Positions 1 through 6,716 of a DNA stretch of 6,716 bases are shown here, in pieces; the stretch's first letter is position 1; every line of letters begins with the position of its first letter. The stretch comes from Bacillota bacterium. Its GTDB lineage: Bacteria; Bacillota_A; Clostridia; Peptostreptococcales; Anaerovoracaceae. The DNA lies in the NCBI GenBank assembly GCA_017438085.1, contig JAFRWH010000136.1:1-6716 (forward strand), in the 5' to 3' direction. The position numbers and the translations under genes were made by a program. The notes below the pieces were generated by a model. It did not search any database. It saw nothing but the letters and a program-made list of their open reading frames with translations, and was not told the origin of the DNA.

Positions 1-203
1 AGATAATGCAGCTTCTTCTGATGGTATTGATATACGCTGTTCTCCTCGGAGGGCCCCAGGCTTTCGCTATTATAGCGACACCTTTCATCTGGCTCTACAG
101 CGGCGAACGGGGCATCACAAGCAAGCCCTTCAAGTACTTCTGCTATGCCTTCTACCCGCTTCACCTGCTGATACTCGGGCTTATCAAAGTATTCCTGCTG
201 TAA
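1..203 (+). CDS. TraX-family integral membrane protein, C-terminal fragment
   Basis: This is the 3' end of a gene that enters from the left edge. The frame is open from the first bases (codon ATA at 3-5), so the ATG at 6 is probably internal. The roughly 66 visible residues are strongly hydrophobic. Two membrane-spanning stretches lie around LLLMVLIYAVLLGG and AFAIIATPFIWLY, then a short polar loop (SGERGITSKPFK), then a last helix carrying FYPLHLLILGLI. The aromatic-rich YxFYPLHLLIL ending is typical of the C-terminus of TraX-like proteins. These were named for F-pilin acetylation but are widespread on Bacillota chromosomes, where their substrate is usually unknown. It ends in TAA and is followed within 20 bases by a terminator. 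It converges on the SLH gene to its right. Family assignment is fairly confident; function is not, and other acyltransferase-like membrane families share similar endings. Confidence 0.72.
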   Translation, partial: IMQLLLMVLIYAVLLGGPQAFAIIATPFIWLYSGERGITSKPFKYFCYAFYPLHLLILGLIKVFLL

Positions 204-222
204 GGCTGAGATATGTAAACAC

Positions 223-253
223 AAAAACCGCAGAGCGCTGCCCTGCGGTTTTT
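223..253. terminator. Bidirectional intrinsic terminator between convergent genes
   Basis: A perfect 11-bp inverted repeat pairs AAAAACCGCAG (223-233) with CTGCGGTTTTT (243-253) around a 9-base loop. The stem has a GC-rich core and ends in a T run on both strands, so it can stop transcription of the plus-strand TraX-like gene (stop codon 20 bases upstream) and of the minus-strand SLH gene (stop about 54 bases upstream). Confidence 0.88.
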
Positions 254-261
254 ATATGTAC

Positions 262-282
262 TTTTACAGGAGCTCCCACAGC
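262..282. repeat. Second copy of the SLH gene 3' tail (imperfect direct repeat)
   Basis: These 21 bases match 305-325 at 19 positions, offset by 43 bases. The partner copy is the end of the neighbouring SLH gene, coding LWKLL-stop on the minus strand. This copy would read LWELL-stop in a different frame. It lies outside any gene, and its right part also forms one arm of the hairpin at 271-296. It may be a remnant of a duplicated or deleted SLH gene end, or a local slippage product. Confidence 0.6.
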
Positions 283-296
283 ATTTTTGGGGAGCT
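271..296 (+). terminator. Possible secondary hairpin terminator
   Basis: AGCTCCC (271-277) pairs perfectly with GGGAGCT (290-296) around a 12-base loop, and on the plus strand it is followed by a short T stretch (TTTTG, counting the last stem base). It could act as a back-up stop for plus-strand readthrough. On the minus strand no T run follows, so there it would only be a 3' UTR hairpin for the SLH message. It is weaker than the hairpin at 223-253. Confidence 0.4.
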
Positions 297-304
297 TTTG
301 CATA

Positions 305-325
305 TTTCACAGGAGCTTCCACAGC
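305..325. repeat. First copy of the tail repeat, at the end of the SLH gene
   Basis: This is the in-gene member of the imperfect direct repeat whose other copy lies at 262-282. It covers the last codons (LWKLL) and the stop codon of the minus-strand SLH gene. The two mismatches are at 308 and 318. Confidence 0.6.
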
Positions 326-1353
326 CTGCCGAGCATGGCTGCAGCTTCCTGTCCGCTGATGCTTTCTCCCGGCCTCAGGGTATTGTCGCTGTAGCTCTCA
401 AACACGCCCTTTGAGCTCATCCAGCACATTGCTTCATAAGCGAATCCGGATATCCTGTCCGCGTCCTCTGCATCTGTCTTGGGCAGCTCTGCGCCGCCAA
501 AGCCCAGCCCCCGGGCTTTTACATATCTGTAGAGTATTGCCGCAAACTCCTCCCTTGTGATATATCGCTCGGGGCGATAATACTCAGGAGCAGTTCCTTC
601 TATCAGGCCATTTGCATAGCCCCAGCCCACAGCCTTTGCATAATCAGCATCCCCGGGGACATCCGCAAAGGGACTTAAGGCCGCCTCCGGCGTCCCTGCA
701 AGCTCATAGAGCATTTCAGCGCCCATAGCCCTGGTGATCGGAGAGTCCGGATCCACATCAAAGGTTGGCCCATCGTCCGATTCTGTATCAGTTCCGGGAT
801 CCGCCGGACCCGGCGCATTCGGTTCAAGAGGGTCCACTTCCCAGTCATCTGTCTCCGTTCCTGCTTCGGTGTAACAGGCTGTAAGCTCAAATTCAAACCA
901 GTAGTAGGCATATTCGTCATCATCTGAATAACCCACAGAGCTTATGCATTCCCAGTGGTCAAAAGCCTGCCCCTCGGGGAGGGTCATGGTTATACCCTCT
1001 TCCTCCAGCGCCGCAGCAGCAACCTCTTCGTAGCTCTTCACCGTGCAGCTGGTGTAAGGCTCCGGCGAATTGTACATAAAGTCTACATAGACATACTCGT
1101 CTCCGTCGATGTACAGAACAGAGTATGATTCGATATCATAGTCCGTGCCTAACTCGCTGAAATCCAGCACATCGCCCGGCTCCAGTATTTCCGGAACATT
1201 GGTGAAGCAATCCTCCGAACGGTCCAGTATAAGAGTATAGCTTTCAGCCCGGGCTGCGGCGGGATAAGCCAGCAGCAAAAAGAGCGCAGCAAACAACAAC
1301 GCAAAGCGCCTGTATTTCCAACTCTTTAGTTTTGCTGCATATACCGTCTTCAT
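307..1353 (-). CDS. Secreted SLH-domain protein with a four-cysteine acidic N-terminal region
   Basis: The 348-residue product is predicted to be exported and held on the cell wall through SLH domains. The signal peptide has a basic n-region (K2 to R16), a hydrophobic core (about 17-31) and a likely cut after ARA (residue 36). Residues 37-165 form a very acidic region with Cys at 49, 103, 136 and 160 and a GQAFDHW stretch reminiscent of InlB B-like/Flg_new repeats; I cannot name it further. A Pro/Asp-rich linker (about 166-203) follows. The SLH part begins with only half a repeat (about 202-220, ending TRAM in the ITRAM motif), then has complete repeats at about 228-282 (TREE) and 293-346 (SGQE where TRxE-like is usual). 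ATG is the only sensible start, since TAG lies in frame seven codons upstream and the next ATG falls after the signal peptide. It lacks a good ribosome binding site. It appears monocistronic, with a promoter at 1391-1419 and a terminator at 223-253. SLH assignment is sure; biological role is unknown. Confidence 0.9.
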   Translation of the reverse strand: MKTVYAAKLKSWKYRRFALLFAALFLLLAYPAAARAESYTLILDRSEDCFTNVPEILEPGDVLDFSELGTDYDIESYSVLYIDGDEYVYVDFMYNSPEPYTSCTVKSYEEVAAAALEEEGITMTLPEGQAFDHWECISSVGYSDDDEYAYYWFEFELTACYTEAGTETDDWEVDPLEPNAPGPADPGTDTESDDGPTFDVDPDSPITRAMGAEMLYELAGTPEAALSPFADVPGDADYAKAVGWGYANGLIEGTAPEYYRPERYITREEFAAILYRYVKARGLGFGGAELPKTDAEDADRISGFAYEAMCWMSSKGVFESYSDNTLRPGESISGQEAAAMLGRLWKLL

Positions 1354-1390
1354 TATGGTTATAGTCGCCCTATTCTAATTCACCAATTAC

Positions 1391-1419
1391 ATTGTACTAT
1401 GGTATTTCATCTATGACAA
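1391..1419 (-). promoter_or_regulatory. Sigma-A type promoter of the downstream SLH gene
   Basis: Read on the minus strand, TTGTCA (1414-1419) and TACAAT (1391-1396) are separated by exactly 17 bases, each one mismatch from the consensus hexamers. The -10 box ends 37 bases before the ATG at 1353, giving a 5' UTR of about 30 bases. The site lies just past the upstream gene's terminator, so this gene is probably transcribed alone. Confidence 0.72.
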
Positions 1420-1446
1420 ACACCATTTTGTCGAATCTTTAACAAT

Positions 1447-1480
1447 AAAAAAGAGCTCTCCGATTGGAGAACTCTTTTTT
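1447..1480 (-). terminator. Intrinsic terminator of the upstream SLH gene
   Basis: A 15-bp stem with one C-A mismatch pairs 1447-1461 with 1466-1480 around the loop GATT. On the minus strand the stem ends in a run of six T residues. It starts about 12 bases after the TAA of the SLH gene and separates the two SLH transcripts. The plus strand also ends in six T residues, so it could work both ways. Confidence 0.92.
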
Positions 1481-1492
1481 CTTCAGTTTAGA

Positions 1493-2464
1493 TTACAGGC
1501 TCCAGAGTCTGTAGAGCATTACTGCAGTCTCTCTTCTGGAGATGTTGTTCTGAGGACGTACGGTGTTGTCATCATAGCCTTCCAGAACATTGTTCATGGT
1601 CATCCAGCAGATGGACTCATAAGCATATTCGCTTACGCTGTCAGCATCATCGAACTTCAGATCGAACATCCAGGTGCCGGTGAAGCCCTTGCCCTGAGTC
1701 TGCTCATATCTGTAGAGAATAGCTGCGAACTCTTCTCTGGTGATATATCTCTCAGGTCTGAAGGTGGTGGGAGTGGTTCCCTCTACGATGCCGTTGGCTG
1801 CTGCCCAGGCAACTGCCTTTGCATAGTAAGCATCTGCATCCACATCGCTGAAGCTGCTGGTGCCTGCTGCGGGCTTGCCGGCCAGTCTGTAGAGCATCTC
1901 TACTGCCATGCCTCTGGTAAGCTTCCAGTTGGGAGCATAGGTAGTGGGATCTACGCCTTCGGTGCCGCCCTGCTTCCAGAGCCACTTGATAGCGTCATAG
2001 CCCCAGTCGCTCTTGGGAACATCGGTGAAGGGGAATTCGTCAACTACAGCAGGAGTGCTGGAGCTGCCGCCATCGCTATCAGAAGACTCCTCCTCAAACT
2101 TCGCGGTGAAGTTCAGAGTAGCTCCGGTAGTGAAGGTGAAGCTGTATCCTTCTTTTGCGCTTCCTGCAACAGTAGCTGCGCCTGTTGCCACTTCATAAGT
2201 AAAGCTCTTTGCTGCGGGGGATGCAACAACAAGTACAGAACCAGTGGTAAAATAGTTATTACCTGCACTCAGTTTTTCATTGTTTGCATAGATGACGCCA
2301 TCGCCGGTCTTCTCTACATAAATGATGTAGGGAGAGCTGGTATCGCTAGTCTTTGTTGCATCGGCAGCAAATGCCTGCTTCGGGGCAACCATCAGAATGA
2401 AAAGCATTGCCAGCATAAACAGCATCAGGACAAGGCTTTTCCTGCCAATTAGGTTTCTTTGCAT
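1493..2464 (-). CDS. Secreted protein with three complete SLH repeats
   Basis: The 323-residue product is predicted to be exported and bound to the cell-wall polymer. The signal peptide has R3, R8 and K9, a long hydrophobic core (about 11-27) and a likely cut after AFA (residue 33). Residues about 46-124 look like a small beta-rich domain with Gly-Val/Thr alternation, possibly of the InlB B-like repeat class (tentative). A Ser/Gly/Glu linker (about 124-142) leads to SLH repeats at about 144-196, 205-253 and 270-321, with motifs TRGM, TREE and SRRE at the position of the canonical TRAE. The start at 2464 is preferred over the out-of-frame ATG at 2468 because AGGAGGT sits 6 bases before it and only this frame gives the signal peptide and SLH repeats. 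Ten of its 12 Arg codons are AGA, suggesting high expression. It is too short to be a typical main S-layer protein, so an accessory surface role is equally likely. Confidence 0.92.
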   Translation of the reverse strand: MQRNLIGRKSLVLMLFMLAMLFILMVAPKQAFAADATKTSDTSSPYIIYVEKTGDGVIYANNEKLSAGNNYFTTGSVLVVASPAAKSFTYEVATGAATVAGSAKEGYSFTFTTGATLNFTAKFEEESSDSDGGSSSTPAVVDEFPFTDVPKSDWGYDAIKWLWKQGGTEGVDPTTYAPNWKLTRGMAVEMLYRLAGKPAAGTSSFSDVDADAYYAKAVAWAAANGIVEGTTPTTFRPERYITREEFAAILYRYEQTQGKGFTGTWMFDLKFDDADSVSEYAYESICWMTMNNVLEGYDDNTVRPQNNISRRETAVMLYRLWSL

Positions 2465-2470
2465 GCATTA

Positions 2471-2477
2471 ACCTCCT
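2471..2477 (-). promoter_or_regulatory. Strong ribosome binding site deciding the SLH gene start
   Basis: The minus strand reads AGGAGGT here. Two overlapping ATGs follow, at 2468 and 2464 in different frames. Spacing is 2 bases to the first and 6 to the second, favouring the second, which opens the SLH frame. Confidence 0.8.
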
Positions 2478-2500
2478 ATAAACTTTAATATAGCTTTTCA

Positions 2501-2528
2501 ATTGTACTCCTTTTATGCACCGTTGCAA
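2501..2528 (-). promoter_or_regulatory. Candidate sigma-A type promoter of the upstream SLH gene
   Basis: On the minus strand, TTGCAA (2523-2528) and TACAAT (2501-2506) are separated by 16 bases. The -10 box ends 36 bases before the ATG, almost the same distance as in the neighbouring SLH gene, and both -10 regions share AGTACAAT. The site lies between the atpC terminator and the gene, the only gap where its promoter could be if the terminator is efficient. Confidence 0.62.
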
Positions 2529-2570
2529 CATAGTATTTTTATATATTTGTATTCGCATTACAATATAAAA

Positions 2571-2596
2571 ATCCCCTGATAAATGGGTCAGGGGAT
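2571..2596 (-). terminator. Intrinsic terminator of the ATP synthase operon
   Basis: ATCCCCTGA (2571-2579) pairs perfectly with TCAGGGGAT (2588-2596) around an 8-base loop. On the minus strand the stem runs into TTTTTATAT. It begins 35 bases after the atpC stop codon, marking the end of the atp transcript. Confidence 0.9.
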
Positions 2597-2631
2597 CGCT
2601 TTTTGTAAATAATTGTTTTGTCGGTCGAAGG

Positions 2632-3036
2632 CTACTTGCTCTCCGCCACTGCTATGCGCACTTTGGCGCGGCGCAGCTTGGCTTCAACGATGCGTCTGTC
2701 GGCATCGGAAAGACCGCCGGCAGCAAGTCTTGCCTGAGATTTTTCAAGAGCTCTTTTGGCACGATCAAGATCTATGTCTTCCTTCCACTCAAAGGTGGTG
2801 CAGACCACATCCACTTCGTTGTCAGCCACGGTGATCATTCCGCCGATACAGGATGCTTTGCGGCGCACATCGCCTATCTGCACCTCGCATTCGCCCATGC
2901 CGATGGCTGCGGCATATCTGGTGTGATGCGCCAGTATGCCCACATCTCCTGCGGTAGTGCGCAGCTTTATGAATTCCGCCGGACCATCATAAAGAGTGCC
3001 ATCCGGGCAGACTATTGTAAGATTAAAACTGCTCAT
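2632..3036 (-). CDS. atpC: F1Fo ATP synthase subunit epsilon
   Basis: Epsilon belongs to the central stalk. It binds gamma and the c-ring and regulates ATP hydrolysis by moving its C-terminal helices. The 134-residue length is normal. The N-terminal beta-sandwich spans about residues 1-84, with the family-typical GDVGILAHHT stretch at 30-39. The C-terminal helical hairpin is about 88-134 and rich in Ala, Arg and Lys. It opens with IDLDRA (88-93), which fits the I(L)DxxRA motif associated with ATP binding in Bacillus-type epsilon subunits. The ATG is preceded by AAGGA with about 7 bases of spacing. It follows atpD by 56 bases and is the last gene of the operon, ahead of the terminator at 2571-2596. 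Confidence 0.96.
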   Translation of the reverse strand: MSSFNLTIVCPDGTLYDGPAEFIKLRTTAGDVGILAHHTRYAAAIGMGECEVQIGDVRRKASCIGGMITVADNEVDVVCTTFEWKEDIDLDRAKRALEKSQARLAAGGLSDADRRIVEAKLRRAKVRIAVAESK

Positions 3037-3092
3037 TATACTGTCCTTTTCCGGCTGCTTTGCCCAAGGGGCTCAGCGCCTGTGATCCGGTG

Positions 3093-4514
<1,422 letters not shown>

Positions 4515-5357
4515 TTAATTCTCGCTGCCGGCCACGATCTCGGTAATCTCCTGAGTGATGGCCGCCTGGCGGGCCCTGTTGAACTGCAGGTTCAGCTGAT
4601 CTATCATTTCGTCGGCGTTCTTTGATGCCGCGTCCATGGCTGCTCTTCGGGCAGCCTGCTCGGAAGCATAGCTCTCCTTTACAGCGCTGTAGAAAAGTCC
4701 GCCCATGTATTCGGGCACTATCTGGTTGAACATGCCTTCACCGCCGCTCTCAAACAGTATCTGGCTGTGGAGCTCTGACTCCTCCATTGGAAGATCCTTA
4801 AGAGGAAGCACGCTCTTAAGCGTGGGTGTCTGCGAAAGCAGCGAATCTATGCGGGTATAGAGAATATGAACATCGGAGTATCTGCCGCCGAGAAAGCCCT
4901 CAGCAAGAATGCTTGCCAGCGTGTAGCAGCTTCCGGGAGTCATCTCCTGGGTGTTGCCAAAGCTTTCCGCCTCCACCGGCCAGGACTTATGCCTGAAATA
5001 CTCCAGGCAGCGCTTTCCTATGGGGAACACCACCGCATCTTCCGGCAGTATGGACTGGGCCATGCGGAAGATGTTGTTGTTATATCCGCCGGCCAGGCCT
5101 CTGTCACCTGCTACTATAACGTAAGCAGGACGGCCCTTGCCACGCTCTATGAAAGCGGTCTCAAAGGCTGGTGTTGCTGCGGCGATCTGTCCCATGGCTT
5201 TAAACAGGGTCTCAAAGTATTTGCGGTTGTTCAGCGCTCTTTCATGAGCGCCGCGCAGCTTTGAGCTTGCCACCAGTTCCATTGCCTTGGTGATCTGCCG
5301 GGTGGACTCCATGCTCCTTATTCTGGATTTAATTGCTTTTGTGGATATACCGGCCAT
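4515..5357 (-). CDS. atpG: F1Fo ATP synthase subunit gamma
   Basis: Gamma is the rotor shaft, turning inside the alpha3-beta3 head and coupling it to the c-ring. The 280-residue length is normal. The conserved N-terminal helix covers about 5-40 (IKSRIRSMESTRQITKAMELV, with SSKLR after it), the central Rossmann-like region includes GDRGLAGGYNNN (84-95), and the C-terminal helix holds the family signature region RARQAAITQEITEIVAG (261-277). These two terminal helices form the coiled coil that enters the head. The ATG start at 5357 is preceded by AGGAGG with 5 bases of spacing. That binding site overlaps the atpA stop codon (TAGGAGG), leaving a 9-base gap and suggesting translational coupling. 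Nothing is missing or broken. Confidence 0.97.
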   Translation of the reverse strand: MAGISTKAIKSRIRSMESTRQITKAMELVASSKLRGAHERALNNRKYFETLFKAMGQIAAATPAFETAFIERGKGRPAYVIVAGDRGLAGGYNNNIFRMAQSILPEDAVVFPIGKRCLEYFRHKSWPVEAESFGNTQEMTPGSCYTLASILAEGFLGGRYSDVHILYTRIDSLLSQTPTLKSVLPLKDLPMEESELHSQILFESGGEGMFNQIVPEYMGGLFYSAVKESYASEQAARRAAMDAASKNADEMIDQLNLQFNRARQAAITQEITEIVAGSEN

Positions 5358-5362
5358 TTCAG

Positions 5363-5368
5363 CCTCCT
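5363..5368 (-). promoter_or_regulatory. atpG ribosome binding site overlapping the atpA stop codon
   Basis: The minus strand reads TAGGAGGCTGAAATG: the atpA stop TAG overlaps AGGAGG, and the atpG ATG follows 5 bases later. Ribosomes terminating on atpA would sit on this site, consistent with coupled, balanced synthesis of alpha and gamma. Confidence 0.82.
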
Positions 5369-6716
5369 ACTTCAGGAAGTCTTCAACACGGAATTTCAGA
5401 GCTTCCTTGAGCTTTTCTTCCATTTCAGGGCTCAGCTTTCCGGTGCTGCGGATCTCCTCCAGCACCTCCGGATAGTTGGCATCCATGTAGGGATAGAGCT
5501 CTGCCTCGAACTTCTTGACATCCTCGACCGCCACATCAGCCAGATAACCCTTGGTGACGGCATAGATGATCACCACCTGATGAGCTACGTCCAGAGGAGC
5601 ATTTCTGCCCTGCTTCAGGACCTCCACTATCCTGGCGCCCTGGTCCAGTCTGTCTCTGGTATCCTTGTCCAAGTCGGAACCGAACTGGGCGAAGGACTGA
5701 AGCTCTCTGTACTGGGAATACAGCAGCTTAAGGGAACCGGCGACCTGCTTCATGGCTTTGATCTGTGCGCTGCCGCCTACACGGGATACGGAGATGCCGG
5801 GGTTGATGGCAGGCATTACGCCGCTGTGGAACAGCTCGGTCTCAAGGAAGATCTGTCCGTCGGTGATGGAAATAACGTTTGTAGGTATATATGCGGAAAC
5901 ATCACCTGCCTGAGTCTCGATGATGGGCAGTGCGGTAAGAGAGCCTCCGCCCATGTCATTGGACAGCTTGGCGGCTCTTTCCAGCAGTCTGGAATGCAGG
6001 TAGAATACGTCACCGGGGTAAGCTTCGCGTCCTGGCGGTCTTCTGATCAGCAGGGACAGTGCTCTGTAAGCAACAGCGTGCTTGGAGAGGTCGTCGTAGA
6101 TGACCAGCACGTGCTTGCCCTGGTGCATAAGGTGTTCGCCCATGGAGCAGCCGGTATACGGCGCTATGAACTGCAGCGGAGCAGGCTCGGAAGCGGTAGC
6201 GGATACCACGATGGTGTAATCCATGGCGCCTGCCGCCTCAAGCGTTCCCACCAGCTGAGCTACGGTGGATCTCTTCTGGCCTATAGCCACGTAGATGCAG
6301 ATCACGTCCTTGCCCTTCTGGTTGATGATGGTGTCAGCTGCGATAGCGGTCTTACCGGTCTGACGGTCGCCTATGATCAGCTCTCGCTGACCTCTGCCGA
6401 TAGGTATCATGGAGTCTATAGCCTTGATACCGGTCTGCAGAGGTTCGAATACGCTCTGGCGCTGCAGTATTCCGGGCGCCGGCGATTCGATGGGTCTGTA
6501 GCTTTCGGGCTCGATGTCGCCCTTACCGTCTATGGGCTGACCCAGCGCATTTACGACTCTGCCTATAAGGGCATTTCCCACAGGTACGGAAACGACTCTG
6601 CCGGTCCTCTTTACGGTGTCACCCTCGCGTATGCCCTGGTCGTCGCCAAGCATTACGATGGAGACCGTGTTTTCCTCCAGGTTCTGAGCCATGCCGTATA
6701 CGCCGCCGGGGAACTC
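5367..6716 (-). CDS. atpA: F1Fo ATP synthase subunit alpha, N-terminus cut by the window edge
   Basis: Alpha alternates with beta in the F1 head, carries the non-catalytic nucleotide sites and donates the arginine finger to beta. The frame stays open to the right edge: eight codons (EFPGGVYG) precede the Met at 6692, and this stretch is a conserved internal part of alpha, so that Met is not the start. About 449 residues are visible of a usual 500-510. In visible numbering, Walker A is GDRQTGKT (116-123), Walker B ends in Asp208 (LVIYD), the alpha/beta signature is [10 protein letters not shown] (302-311) and the arginine finger is Arg312 (SVSRVGG). [20 protein letters not shown] is intact at about 227-246. 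The C-terminal helical domain ends in FRVEDFLK. It is the first visible gene of the operon; atpH, atpF, atpE and atpB would be expected upstream (inference). Confidence 0.97.
   Translation of the reverse strand, partial: EFPGGVYGMAQNLEENTVSIVMLGDDQGIREGDTVKRTGRVVSVPVGNALIGRVVNALGQPIDGKGDIEPESYRPIESPAPGILQRQSVFEPLQTGIKAIDSMIPIGRGQRELIIGDRQTGKTAIAADTIINQKGKDVICIYVAIGQKRSTVAQLVGTLEAAGAMDYTIVVSATASEPAPLQFIAPYTGCSMGEHLMHQGKHVLVIYDDLSKHAVAYRALSLLIRRPPGREAYPGDVFYLHSRLLERAAKLSNDMGGGSLTALPIIETQAGDVSAYIPTNVISITDGQIFLETELFHSGVMPAINPGISVSRVGGSAQIKAMKQVAGSLKLLYSQYRELQSFAQFGSDLDKDTRDRLDQGARIVEVLKQGRNAPLDVAHQVVIIYAVTKGYLADVAVEDVKKFEAELYPYMDANYPEVLEEIRSTGKLSPEMEEKLKEALKFRVEDFLK

Noticed and set aside
2346..2558. 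A minus-strand frame of 70 codons overlapping the start of the upstream SLH gene, including the ATG at 2468.
   Set aside because: It covers the promoter and reads the signal-peptide region in a different frame. The binding-site spacing favours the SLH start. I considered a leader peptide but saw no attenuator-like structure to support one.
3037..3092. A possible attenuating hairpin in the 56-base gap between atpD and atpC.
   Set aside because: The best pairing I found is GCCC-CTT-GGGC, only four base pairs and without a following T run. It is not enough to call a regulatory structure.
4866..5264. A plus-strand open frame of 132 codons opposite atpG.
   Set aside because: It is antisense to a well-conserved gene, shows no domain and has no initiation signal.
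6690..6692. The ATG at 6692 as the start of atpA.
   Set aside because: The frame continues upstream with EFPGGVYG, a conserved internal part of alpha subunits, and the remaining length would be about 60 residues short.

Overview
The window reads as chromosomal DNA from a Gram-positive Bacillota bacterium, most likely a Clostridia-type anaerobe (inference). Support comes from the F1 ATPase sequences, strong AGGAGG-type ribosome binding sites, short A/T-flanked intrinsic terminators, and two secreted proteins with S-layer homology (SLH) domains. Base composition is near balanced. I see no rRNA, tRNA, CRISPR array, insertion sequence, attachment site or origin. No gene-free stretch exceeds about 170 bases.

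Layout. Almost everything is on the minus strand. From the right edge leftward come the 3' end of the F1Fo ATP synthase operon: atpA (alpha, 5' end cut by the window edge), atpG (gamma), atpD (beta, TTG start) and atpC (epsilon). Gaps are 9, 18 and 56 bases, and a clear terminator sits just after atpC. The subunits a, c, b and delta would be expected beyond the right edge. Next come two monocistronic genes for secreted SLH proteins. Each has its own candidate sigma-A type promoter, and a strong terminator separates them. At the left edge, on the plus strand, is the 3' end of a TraX-family membrane protein gene. It converges on the second SLH gene, and the two share a bidirectional terminator.

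How they work together. The atp genes encode the catalytic head, rotor shaft and regulatory epsilon subunit of one enzyme. The SLH proteins are predicted to be exported and held non-covalently on the cell-wall polymer. They share C-terminal SLH architecture but have unrelated-looking N-terminal regions. They also differ in expression signals: the upstream one has a strong ribosome binding site and almost pure AGA arginine codons, while the downstream one has neither. Nothing links the SLH proteins functionally to ATP synthase beyond adjacency.

I found no convincing new multi-gene system. The items most worth a second look are the SLH pair (a half-missing first SLH repeat, a four-cysteine acidic N-terminal region, matched promoters with contrasting codon use) and a duplicated gene tail beyond the downstream SLH gene.
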